A DNA stretch of 6,261 nucleotides, taken from Bacteroidales bacterium (GTDB lineage Bacteria > Bacteroidota > Bacteroidia > Bacteroidales > UBA7960). Position numbers and translations under genes: made by a program. The notes under the pieces were generated by a model that saw only the letters and a list, made by a program, of their open reading frames with translations, had not been told where the DNA came from and ran no database searches. The stretch spans positions 1-6,261 of the forward strand of contig SLEW01000124.1 in NCBI GenBank assembly GCA_007124575.1. Direction: 5' to 3'. Position 1 is the stretch's first letter; each line of letters begins with the position of its first letter. Shown piece by piece: positions 1 to 6,261 of this stretch.

Positions 1-45
1 CAATTTGCCTTTTTCCTTGTGTTAAACTTTACGCTTCGTATTCTC

Positions 46-69
46 TGATGACACCCGGTTCTGTCATCA
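46..69. repeat. Perfect 8-bp inverted repeat upstream of the glycosyltransferase
   Basis: TGATGACA (46-53) is followed, after an 8-nt spacer, by its exact reverse complement TGTCATCA (62-69). It ends 19 nt before the glycosyltransferase start. There is no T-run after the second arm, so it is not a classical rho-independent terminator. It could be a dyad operator, an mRNA leader hairpin, or the terminator of a gene lying to the left. No TAnnTTTG promoter element is visible in 1-88. The symmetry is seen directly; any role is inference. Confidence 0.4.
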
Positions 70-88
70 CAATTAAGTTAAATAGGAC

Positions 89-1183
89 ATGTATTATCTT
101 GCCCTGATCGTTTTGGTGTTTACGGCATTGCGCTTGCTCACCGCGCTGTCGAACCTGGTCCTGCGACAATGGTTACATGAAGGTAACCCTGTTACGGAAG
201 AAAAAGTTTCCATCCTGATACCTGCACGCAACGAAGAAAAAAATATCGGGCAACTTCTGGAAAGCATTATCAGCCAGGAATACCAAAACTGGGAGGCCAT
301 CGTGTATGATGACCTTTCGGAAGACCAAACTGCATCCACCGTAAGCAATTTTGCCACAAAGGATAAACGCATACGGCTTATGAAAGGTGAAGGACTGCCC
401 GAAGGCTGGAGGGGCAAAAACCGTGGATGTCATATATTGGCCCAGGAAGCACAGGGTGCCTGGCTTTTATTTTTGGATGCAGACGCCACCGTGGGAAAAC
501 ACCTGCTCAGTGATGCGATAGCCCACATGCAAAAGTACCGGCTACAGCTTCTTTCCATTTTTCCCTTTCAGATCATGAAAAGTTTCGGTGAGAAGGTCAC
601 GGTGCCCCTCATGCACTGGGTCCTGGTAAGCCTTTTGCCGCTCATCCTCACCAGAAAAACACGAATGCCATCATTGTCTGCGGCTAACGGTCAATTTATG
701 CTTTTCGAAGCAAGCACCTATCATCGTTTTCGCTTTCATGAAAAAATGCGTGCCTATGCCACAGAAGACATAGTGATCTCACGGTATATGAAACGCCAGG
801 GGCTTAAGATTCACACCCTTCTGAGCAGAGACCAGGTCAGATGCCGCATGTACCATTCCTTCCGGGAGGCAGCCCATGGTTTCGCCAGAACGATGATCGC
901 ATTTTTCGGCGGAAACATCACGCTGACACTTCTCTACACGCTGATTACCACCTTCGGCGTGATTCCGGTATGGCTTTCCCTGGGAATGCCTGCAACAATA
1001 TCATATCTCGTTGCCACCCTGATGATCAGAATCCTGGTATCTCTTGCCGCAAAACAGAATGTATTGTTTAATTTTGCGACCGCACCTGTTCAGCAATTAG
1101 CTTTCTTTGCCATCAGCATCCTGGCAATAAACAATAAAATCAGAAAAAAAACCTCATGGAAAGGCCGGCTGGTAGAAAATTGA
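89..1183 (+). CDS. Membrane-associated family 2 glycosyltransferase (CruC/CrtQ-like)
   Basis: The 364-residue product is a GT-A fold glycosyltransferase that should transfer a sugar from a nucleotide-sugar donor at the cytoplasmic face of the inner membrane. An N-terminal membrane segment (about residues 3-25) precedes the GT2 core. The core begins with VSILIPARNEE (40-50), followed by the DD of the nucleotide-binding strand (74-75), a LPEGWRGKN segment (103-111), the metal-binding DAD motif (130-132), the acceptor-site ANGQF (199-203) and the TED motif holding the likely catalytic base (E226-D227). From about residue 275 the chain is strongly hydrophobic, with two or three further membrane segments. 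LPxGWxGK plus C-terminal helices resembles carotenoid glycosyltransferases such as CruC and CrtQ. No carotenoid gene is in view, so the acceptor (carotenoid, lipid or other) is unknown. ATG 89 opens the first membrane helix; AGGA at 84-87 is too close to serve as a normal ribosome binding site. The 3' end overlaps the TPR gene by 28 nt. Confidence 0.88.
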   Translation: MYYLALIVLVFTALRLLTALSNLVLRQWLHEGNPVTEEKVSILIPARNEEKNIGQLLESIISQEYQNWEAIVYDDLSEDQTASTVSNFATKDKRIRLMKGEGLPEGWRGKNRGCHILAQEAQGAWLLFLDADATVGKHLLSDAIAHMQKYRLQLLSIFPFQIMKSFGEKVTVPLMHWVLVSLLPLILTRKTRMPSLSAANGQFMLFEASTYHRFRFHEKMRAYATEDIVISRYMKRQGLKIHTLLSRDQVRCRMYHSFREAAHGFARTMIAFFGGNITLTLLYTLITTFGVIPVWLSLGMPATISYLVATLMIRILVSLAAKQNVLFNFATAPVQQLAFFAISILAINNKIRKKTSWKGRLVEN

Positions 1184-1926
1184 TTATTCTGGCGATTGCA
1201 TTGCTTCTGATCCCGGCACTGACATTGCCGGGCAAAGATTCGGACCGCTATGCGGCGTCATACAACGACATGATCTACGAAGCTTATGTCTACGACAAAA
1301 TGCATCAATGGGAAGAAGCAGTGCCCAAAATGAAGCAACAATACCGGAAATCACCTTCCGACTCCCTGCTATATGACCTCTTGCTGGCTCAATATGGCCT
1401 GATCGGTTATTATCTTGAGGAAGACATGGATGAGAAAGCAGGGGAACAGCTTGCTGAAGCTGAAGGTTTTTTAAAGGATCTTGAACAAGCTGAAGGATAT
1501 GAAGTGCAGCATTTGCTCTTTGAAGCGTCATTTAAAGCATTTCATATCAACCTCCGGCCCAGAAGAGGAATACGTCTGGGGCCTCAGAGCGAAAGGCTCA
1601 TAGACGAAGCACTGGAGCTGGACAACAGCTACCCCAGAGGTCATCTGGAAAAAGGAAATATGCTGTTTCATGCACCCCGTTTGTTTGGCGGATCCAAAAA
1701 GAAGTCAGCAGAACACTATGCCAGGGCCATAGCGTTATGGGATAAAAATTTGCCAGACAACCATCGCTGGCTGTATCTGAGCACCTTGGTTTCCCTGGCA
1801 AAGGCCCGGAAAGAAACGGGAGATTTGGATCAGGCCATCGCCACATTGGAAAAAGCGTTGGAATACGAAGGAGAGTTCCGGTGGGTCAGGAATGAATTAT
1901 TGCCCGAGTACAGAGCCTTACAGTAA
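1156..1926 (+). CDS. Exported tetratricopeptide-repeat protein
   Basis: The 256-residue protein has a clear export signal: a basic n-region (R3, R7, K8), a hydrophobic core LIILAIALLLIPAL (9-22) and a polar mature start near residue 25. There is no lipobox cysteine, so it is either a cleaved periplasmic protein or one held by the N-terminal helix. The rest is helical with TPR character. One pair of helices lies at about 148-198 and contains the FGGSKKKSAEHYARAI segment, the GG-x-x-KA pattern of some TPR proteins. The clearest unit is about 206-240, ending GDLDQAIATLEKALEYEG. Acidic helices fill 70-115. TPRs bind proteins, so a scaffold role for the membrane glycosyltransferase is possible but inferred. 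Start 1156 overlaps the upstream gene by 28 nt. It is preferred over TTG 1180, which would lose the basic n-region. The overlap suggests one transcript and coupled translation. The ligand is unknown. Confidence 0.8.
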   Translation: MERPAGRKLIILAIALLLIPALTLPGKDSDRYAASYNDMIYEAYVYDKMHQWEEAVPKMKQQYRKSPSDSLLYDLLLAQYGLIGYYLEEDMDEKAGEQLAEAEGFLKDLEQAEGYEVQHLLFEASFKAFHINLRPRRGIRLGPQSERLIDEALELDNSYPRGHLEKGNMLFHAPRLFGGSKKKSAEHYARAIALWDKNLPDNHRWLYLSTLVSLAKARKETGDLDQAIATLEKALEYEGEFRWVRNELLPEYRALQ

Positions 1927-1955
1927 ATAAGGAATTAAGCAATTGACCCTACAGC

Positions 1956-1970
1956 TTTTTGACTTTTGAC
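1956..1970 (+). repeat. Tandem TTTTGAC motif before the peptidase gene
   Basis: TTTTTGAC (1956-1963) is followed directly by TTTTGAC (1964-1970), in the 63-nt gap between the TPR gene and the peptidase ATG. The same TTTTTGAC string opens the pyrimidine tract upstream of aspS (4920-4927). The TTTG cores resemble the Bacteroidota -33 element, but I see no TAnnTTTG at suitable spacing before 1990. The repeat is seen directly; a regulatory role is speculation. Confidence 0.35.
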
Positions 1971-1989
1971 AAAAACAAAACATAAACTC

Positions 1990-4785
1990 ATGAACAAACT
2001 GATCTGCATCACATTCATTATCCTTTTTGGCATCGCATCAGCTATACCTGCCACCGCCGCATCCGAAAAAAAAGCACTCGATCATTCCGTTTATGACGAC
2101 TGGAAAAATATTTCCGGATCGCAACTATCGCCCGACGGACGCTGGTCGTCATATGAGGCAAATCCCCAGCAGGGCGACGGGTGGCTTCATCTGGTCAACC
2201 TGCAAACCCAGGAAAGAGATTCTGTGGCCCGCGGAGGCCAGGCAAAATTTTCGCCAGGCTCCAACTACCTCGCATACCTTATCCGGCCTGAGGAAGATGA
2301 GGTGCGCCAGGCAAAGCTCGAAGAAAAAAGCCGGGAAGAAATGCCCAAAGACCACCTGGGAATCATCAGGCTATATGATGATGAGCGCTTCCTGGTGGAG
2401 AACATCAGATCATTCTCCCTTGCCGGGGAGGCGTCTCCCTGGATGGTTTACCATCAGGCGGAGATGCCCGGAGACACCCTGGAAGGAACCCGGCTCACCG
2501 TGCATAACCCGGTGAGCGGCGATGAACATCATTTTGACAGGGTTGGCAGCTATGCTTTTGCTGATAACGGCCGCCTGGCTGCCTTTACCCGCTATGAAGA
2601 AGGTGAAGAAGAAGAAAATGGACAACAGAGCCTGCAGGTGTTCGACACACAAGCACAGGAAATGATCACAGTATTCCGGGGAAATGGTTCCATTGACAGG
2701 CTTACCGTACATGATGATGGCAGCCGCATGGCATTTCTTTATGCAGAAGATAACAATGAAGACCCTGACATTTACTCGCTCTATTACTGGGAGAACAACA
2801 CAGAAGAAGCTGCCATGCTTGTCACGAAGGCAAGCCAGGGTATGCCGGAAGCGTGGAGTCCGGGTGTGCACAGCACACCGCAATTTTCCGATGATGGGCT
2901 GAGGTTGTTTTTTGGCACGGCACCAATCCCTGAGCCCGAGCCTGAAGACACCCTCCTTCCGGAAGAAAAACACAGGCTGGATGTGTGGCACTACAAAGAT
3001 CCCCTCATCCAACCCATGCAGCTGGTGCAAAAGGAAGATGAGCTGAAACGTACCTACACGGCGGTCTATCACCTGGATGAGCAACGCATGGTTCAGCTGG
3101 CCGGTAAAGACATGCCCGACATCACCACGGATCAATACGGCGACGGTCGCTATGAGATGGGCGAATCAAAGCTGCCGTACCTCATTCCTAACTCCTTTGA
3201 GTCTGGTGATTACCGTGACGTATACCTGGTGGATGTGCTGACCGGCGAACGCGAAATGGTCCTGGAGAAGCACCGCGGATCCGTCCACCGTTCCACGGCA
3301 GGCAACCCACGAATGTCGCCCGGAGGACAGTTCCTGCTGTATTACGATCAGGATGGCCGCAACTGGCATACCATCTCCATTGAAAGCAGGGAGCACACAA
3401 ACATCACGGATGACATCCCCACGCCACTTTATGATGAACTTCATGACACCCCCAGCCACCCTGACCCGCATGGCGTCGGCGGATGGATTGAGGAGGACCG
3501 CTATGTATTGATTTACGACAGATTCGACATATGGCGCGTGGATCTTGATGGAGAAGAAGACCCTGAGGCGCTTACAAATGGCTACGGGCGGGAAAACAAC
3601 ATCCGCTTCCGTTACGTGAATCTTGACCCCGACCAGGAAACCATCGGACGAAGGGAACGCCTCATGTTGTCATCTTTCCATGTTTATGACAAGCAAAGCG
3701 GCTTTTACCATGTGCGTGCCCACCAAAGCCGCAACCCGGAAATGATCGTCATGGATGATGTACGTTATTTTCGCCCAACCAAAGCCGATGACGCAGAAAC
3801 ACTGCTGTGGAGGAAAAGCACGTTTCAGACCTATCCTGACCTGTGGGTTAGCGACTTGTTCTTTAACAATCCACGTCGCATATCCGATGCCAACCCCCGG
3901 CAGGACGAGTACCGCTGGGGATCCGTGAAGCTGGTTGACTGGGTGTCTTTCGCCAACGACACCCTCCAGGGGAAGCTTTATCTGCCGGAAGACATGAACC
4001 CGGAGAAAGAATATCCAATGATCGTTTATTTTTATGACCGCTCCTCCGACGGACTGCACATGCACCAGGTGCCATCACCAAGCCGGTCGACCATCAACAG
4101 ATCATACTGTGTGAGCAACGGCTACATCGTGTTTGTCCCGGATATCCGCTATCGCATCGGTTACCCGGGTCAGAGTGCCTACGAAGCCATCGTAAGCGGT
4201 ACCAAAGCCATGTTGAACCGCTATGATTTCATCGACCGCGAAAATATTGGCATCCAGGGACAAAGCTGGGCCGGTTACCAGATCGCATGGCTGATCACCC
4301 GCACCGATATCTTTAAGGCGGCCATGGCCGGAGCCCCGGTGAGCAACATGATCAGCGCATACGGAGGCATCAGGTGGTCTACAGGAATGAGCCGCATATA
4401 CCAGTACGAGGAAACGCAAAGCCGTATCGGAGGGACCATATGGGACAAAACCATGCGGTATGTGGAAAACTCCCCCGTCTTCTTTGCCGACAGGGTGAAT
4501 ACACCCCTGCTTATGATGCACAACGATGACGACGGTGCCGTACCATGGTACCAGGGCATAGAATACTTCATGGCCCTCCGTCGCCTGGGTCAGCCCGTGT
4601 GGATGCTCAACTACAACGACGAAGCCCACAACCTGAGAAGATGGCCTAACAGAATGGATCTCAGCATCAGGATGTACCAATTTTTCGACCACTACCTCAA
4701 AGGTGAACCTGCACCCGTGTGGATGGAAGAAGGAATCCCTGCCGTCAGGAAAGGCATCGACGATGGATACAGGCTGACCGATTAA
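1990..4785 (+). CDS. Secreted S9 (prolyl oligopeptidase family) serine peptidase
   Basis: The 931-residue product is an exported serine peptidase of MEROPS family S9, expected to cleave peptides in the periplasm or outside the cell. A signal peptide spans 1-23, with probable cleavage after ATA. Residues about 45-600 form a beta-propeller with TolB/PD40-like motifs: LSPDGRWSSY (about 46), FSPGSNYLAYL (87), FADNGRLAAF (190), HDDGSRMAFLY (241), FSDDGLRLFFG (299) and MSPGGQFLLYYD (442). The alpha/beta-hydrolase domain covers about 650-931. It has nucleophile Ser759 in GQSWAG, probable Asp848 in HNDDDGAVP and His880 in DEAHN, so the triad is complete. The usual HGGP oxyanion loop is replaced by IVYFYDRSSDG (678-688). 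The length exceeds the ~700 residues of classical prolyl oligopeptidases and fits a large Bacteroidota subgroup. ATG 1990 is chosen over in-frame TTG 1966, because the TTG lies inside the TTTTGAC repeat and would put a long polar stretch before the signal. No type IX secretion C-terminal domain is apparent. Exact substrate preference cannot be read from sequence. Confidence 0.9.
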   Translation: MNKLICITFIILFGIASAIPATAASEKKALDHSVYDDWKNISGSQLSPDGRWSSYEANPQQGDGWLHLVNLQTQERDSVARGGQAKFSPGSNYLAYLIRPEEDEVRQAKLEEKSREEMPKDHLGIIRLYDDERFLVENIRSFSLAGEASPWMVYHQAEMPGDTLEGTRLTVHNPVSGDEHHFDRVGSYAFADNGRLAAFTRYEEGEEEENGQQSLQVFDTQAQEMITVFRGNGSIDRLTVHDDGSRMAFLYAEDNNEDPDIYSLYYWENNTEEAAMLVTKASQGMPEAWSPGVHSTPQFSDDGLRLFFGTAPIPEPEPEDTLLPEEKHRLDVWHYKDPLIQPMQLVQKEDELKRTYTAVYHLDEQRMVQLAGKDMPDITTDQYGDGRYEMGESKLPYLIPNSFESGDYRDVYLVDVLTGEREMVLEKHRGSVHRSTAGNPRMSPGGQFLLYYDQDGRNWHTISIESREHTNITDDIPTPLYDELHDTPSHPDPHGVGGWIEEDRYVLIYDRFDIWRVDLDGEEDPEALTNGYGRENNIRFRYVNLDPDQETIGRRERLMLSSFHVYDKQSGFYHVRAHQSRNPEMIVMDDVRYFRPTKADDAETLLWRKSTFQTYPDLWVSDLFFNNPRRISDANPRQDEYRWGSVKLVDWVSFANDTLQGKLYLPEDMNPEKEYPMIVYFYDRSSDGLHMHQVPSPSRSTINRSYCVSNGYIVFVPDIRYRIGYPGQSAYEAIVSGTKAMLNRYDFIDRENIGIQGQSWAGYQIAWLITRTDIFKAAMAGAPVSNMISAYGGIRWSTGMSRIYQYEETQSRIGGTIWDKTMRYVENSPVFFADRVNTPLLMMHNDDDGAVPWYQGIEYFMALRRLGQPVWMLNYNDEAHNLRRWPNRMDLSIRMYQFFDHYLKGEPAPVWMEEGIPAVRKGIDDGYRLTD

Positions 4786-4790
4786 TCCGC

Positions 4791-4871
4791 ATGTAGCAAC
4801 TACGCCTGATCGCTTTCTTTGCGGTTTTAGCATCGCAACTTTTTGCGGCCCTTGCCTGGAATCAAGCATGA
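4791..4871 (+). pseudogene. Possible remnant of an exported protein's N-terminus
   Basis: ATG 4791 is followed at once by an in-frame TAG (4794-4796). The same frame then stays open for 24 codons to TGA 4869-4871. It reads QLR then LIAFFAVLASQLFAALAW, which has the charge and hydrophobicity of a signal peptide. A second frame continues open from about 4852 to TGA 4924-4926. This could be the decayed start of a small secreted protein with a nonsense mutation and perhaps a frameshift. It could equally be chance, since a stretch this short proves little. Confidence 0.15.
4819..4844 (+). terminator. Weak candidate terminator after the peptidase gene
   Basis: TTGCG (4819-4823) can pair with CGCAA (4834-4838) across a 10-nt loop, extended by one G-T wobble. 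One base later comes a run of five T (4840-4844). The geometry fits a rho-independent terminator 34 nt after the peptidase stop, but five base pairs make a weak hairpin. Termination is expected somewhere before aspS, which has its own promoter element. Confidence 0.2.
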
Positions 4872-4879
4872 CCTGTTTG

Positions 4880-4905
4880 GCACCGGTGCAATGTCTTCTG
4901 CACCG
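4880..4905. repeat. Nested palindrome and hairpin
   Basis: GCACCGGTGC (4880-4889) is a perfect 10-bp palindrome. Its right half also belongs to a second perfect inverted repeat: CGGTGCA (4884-4890) pairs with TGCACCG (4899-4905) across 8 nt. The two pairings exclude one another. The nearest T-run (4920-4924) lies about 14 nt past the stem, too far for a standard terminator. It may be a terminator-like or protein-binding element. Only the symmetry is shown. Confidence 0.35.
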
Positions 4906-4919
4906 CACATTGGGCTGAC

Positions 4920-4972
4920 TTTTTGACCTTTCGTCCTGTCGTCCTTTTGTCTTTTCATCTTTTTGTCCTTTC
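4920..4972 (+). repeat. Pyrimidine-rich degenerate ~8-nt tandem repeat
   Basis: Six consecutive units can be parsed: TTTTTGACC, TTTCGTCC, TGTCGTCC, TTTTGTC, TTTTCATC and TTTTTGTCC, then a partial TTTCG. The consensus is roughly TTTYGTCC with 7-9 nt spacing. The coding strand here is nearly all pyrimidine with interspersed G. The tract ends a few bases before the aspS -7 element. It therefore covers the region where the -33 contacts and any upstream promoter elements would lie. Confidence 0.5.
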
Positions 4973-4979
4973 GAATTTG

Positions 4980-4987
4980 TACCTTTG
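4980..4987 (+). promoter_or_regulatory. Bacteroidota-type -7 promoter element for aspS
   Basis: TACCTTTG is an exact match to the Bacteroidota sigma-ABfr -7 consensus TAnnTTTG. Transcription would begin near 4991, giving a leader of about 20 nt before ATG 5012. The -33 partner is imperfectly placed: TTTTTG at 4960-4965 lies 14 nt upstream, closer than the roughly 19-21 nt expected, and TTTTG at 4945-4949 is too far. The short leader has no Shine-Dalgarno sequence and is A-rich (GAAAAACGAAAAC), as is common in this phylum. Confidence 0.55.
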
Positions 4988-5011
4988 CCCCTTGAGAAAA
5001 ACGAAAACATT

Positions 5012-6261
5012 ATGCTGCGAACACACCATTGCGGGGAGCTCCGCATCGAACATCAGGGAAAAGAAGTTGTATTGAGCGGTTGGGTTCAACGGTCGCGCGA
5101 CCTGGGAGGCATGACCTTCATAGACCTGCGTGACCGCTACGGCATCACCCAGCTGGCATTTAACATGGAAACAAACGCTGATTTGTGCCGCAAGGCTCGC
5201 GATCTGGGCCGTGAGTTCGTGTTACAGGTCAAAGGAAAGGTAACCGAGCGCAGCAGCAAGAACCCCAAGATGCCTACAGGCGACATCGAGATCGTCGCTA
5301 TGGAGATAGAGGTATTAAATGAGGCCAAAACACCTCCTTTTACCATCGAAGAAGACACCGATGGTGGTGATGAGCTGAGGATGAAGTACCGTTACCTGGA
5401 CATCAGACGCGAAGCGGTGCGTCGCAACCTGGAGCTTCGTCATCAAATGGCCCTGGAGACGCGCAAGTACCTGCATGACAAAAACTTCCTTGAGGTAGAA
5501 ACCCCGGTGCTGATCAAATCGACACCGGAAGGGGCCCGTGACTTTGTGGTCCCTTCCCGAATGCATCCCGGCGAGTTTTATGCCCTTCCGCAGTCGCCGC
5601 AAACCTTCAAGCAGCTATTGATGGTAGGCGGCCTCGACAGGTATTTTCAGATCGTAAAATGTTTCCGCGACGAGGACCTGCGTGCCGACCGGCAGCCCGA
5701 GTTCACCCAGATCGACTGTGAGATGTCTTTTGTGACGCGCGACGATGTGCTGGAGACTTTCGAGGGGCTGGCGAAACATCTCTTTAAGGCTGTTAAGGGC
5801 AAAGAGAATATCCATTTCGACCGCATGAGCTACAACGATGCCATGAAATATTATGGCTCTGACAAGCCCGATACCCGTTTTGGAATGCGATTCGTTGAGC
5901 TTAACGATTTGGCTCAGAACAAAGGCTTTAAGGTTTTTGATAACGCGGAGCTGGTGGCAGGGATATGCGCTGAGGGATGTGCCACCTACAGCCGCAAGCA
6001 ACTGGATGCCCTCACCCAGTGGGTACAGCGTCCGCAGATCGGAGCCAAAGGGCTTGTATATGTAAAATATAATGAGGATGGAAGCTTCAAGTCCTCTGTG
6101 GATAAGTTTTTTGACCAGGATCAGCTGAAGTTTTGGGCCGACGCTCTCGAGGCCCGGCCAGGAGATCTGCTGCTTATACTGGCAGGTGAAACAGGCCAGA
6201 CGCGCAAAGCCCTGGGAGAGCTTCGCCTGGAGATGGGCAACCGTCTGGAGCTGCGCGACCC
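5012..6261 (+). CDS. aspS: Aspartyl-tRNA synthetase, N-terminal part (cut by window end)
   Basis: This cytoplasmic class II synthetase charges tRNA-Asp with aspartate using ATP. The 416 visible codons are open to the window edge; bacterial AspRS is about 590 residues, so roughly the last third is missing. The N-terminal OB-fold anticodon-binding domain covers about 1-105 (SGWVQRSRDLGG, 22-33). The catalytic domain follows: motif 1 region about 151-168, flipping loop KSTPEGARDF (169-178), QSPQ (194-197) that senses aspartate, and motif 2 FRDEDLRADRQPEFTQID (218-235). The bacterial GAD insertion begins near 285 and runs to the window end; motif 3 is not reached. Leu31 and Lys83 occupy the positions where non-discriminating enzymes carry His and Gly, so I infer a tRNA-Asp-specific enzyme. 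ATG 5012 is the natural start, since the family begins directly with M-x-R-T-H-x-C-G-E-L. No frame break is seen. Confidence 0.96.
   Translation, partial: MLRTHHCGELRIEHQGKEVVLSGWVQRSRDLGGMTFIDLRDRYGITQLAFNMETNADLCRKARDLGREFVLQVKGKVTERSSKNPKMPTGDIEIVAMEIEVLNEAKTPPFTIEEDTDGGDELRMKYRYLDIRREAVRRNLELRHQMALETRKYLHDKNFLEVETPVLIKSTPEGARDFVVPSRMHPGEFYALPQSPQTFKQLLMVGGLDRYFQIVKCFRDEDLRADRQPEFTQIDCEMSFVTRDDVLETFEGLAKHLFKAVKGKENIHFDRMSYNDAMKYYGSDKPDTRFGMRFVELNDLAQNKGFKVFDNAELVAGICAEGCATYSRKQLDALTQWVQRPQIGAKGLVYVKYNEDGSFKSSVDKFFDQDQLKFWADALEARPGDLLLILAGETGQTRKALGELRLEMGNRLELRD

Noticed and set aside
841..1071. 76-codon + strand frame inside the glycosyltransferase
   Set aside because: It is embedded out of frame in the C-terminal membrane region of the real gene and has no independent support.
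1966..1989. Upstream TTG start for the peptidase (adds 8 residues)
   Set aside because: The TTG falls inside the TTTTGAC tandem motif and the extra residues precede a normal signal peptide that starts at ATG 1990.
2410..3135. Open frame of 241 codons on the minus strand inside the peptidase propeller
   Set aside because: It is antisense to a well-supported coding region and its product shows no motif. The phenylalanine run mirrors the GAAGAA (Glu) run of the real gene.
4920..4972. CRISPR-like array
   Set aside because: Units are 7-9 nt with no spacers, far too short and degenerate for CRISPR repeats.
4102..5046. Open frame of 314 codons on the minus strand across the peptidase 3' end and the aspS leader
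   Set aside because: It lies antisense to the catalytic domain of a clear S9 peptidase and runs through the intergenic repeats. Its product has no recognisable domain or sensible N-terminus, so it is a shadow frame.
5615..6001. 128-codon minus-strand frame opposite aspS
   Set aside because: It is antisense to conserved AspRS catalytic and GAD-domain sequence; its product has no recognisable domain.
1..6261. tRNA, rRNA, insertion sequence, phage, toxin-antitoxin or defence genes
   Set aside because: I saw no cloverleaf, transposase-like ORF, terminal repeats or small paired ORFs; all long frames are explained by four ordinary genes.

Overview
The window looks like chromosomal DNA of a member of the Bacteroidota, probably Bacteroidales/Marinilabiliales-like; the order is only an impression. 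Three things point there. Start codons lack Shine-Dalgarno sequences at the usual spacing. A TAnnTTTG-type -7 promoter element sits just before the last gene. The S9 peptidase and the aspartyl-tRNA synthetase read like Bacteroidota homologues.

Layout, all genes on the + strand: (1) positions 1-88 are a short leader with a perfect 8-bp inverted repeat; (2) a membrane-anchored family-2 glycosyltransferase (89-1183); (3) an exported TPR protein (1156-1926) that overlaps it by 28 nt, so the two probably form a translationally coupled pair; (4) a 63-nt gap with a tandem TTTTGAC motif; (5) a large secreted S9 (prolyl-oligopeptidase-type) serine peptidase (1990-4785) with a beta-propeller and a complete Ser-Asp-His triad; (6) a 226-nt intergenic region with a signal-peptide-like remnant, hairpins, a pyrimidine-rich ~8-nt tandem repeat and a Bacteroidota promoter element; (7) the 5' two thirds of aspS (5012 to the window end), cut by the window edge.

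The genes do not form one obvious pathway. Glycosyltransferase and TPR protein belong together by overlap and act at the membrane/periplasm. The peptidase is a stand-alone exported enzyme. aspS is a housekeeping gene with its own promoter. I see no mobile element, CRISPR array, phage gene, toxin-antitoxin pair or defence cassette. I do not find a convincing undescribed system; the most unusual material is non-coding, in 4786-5011.
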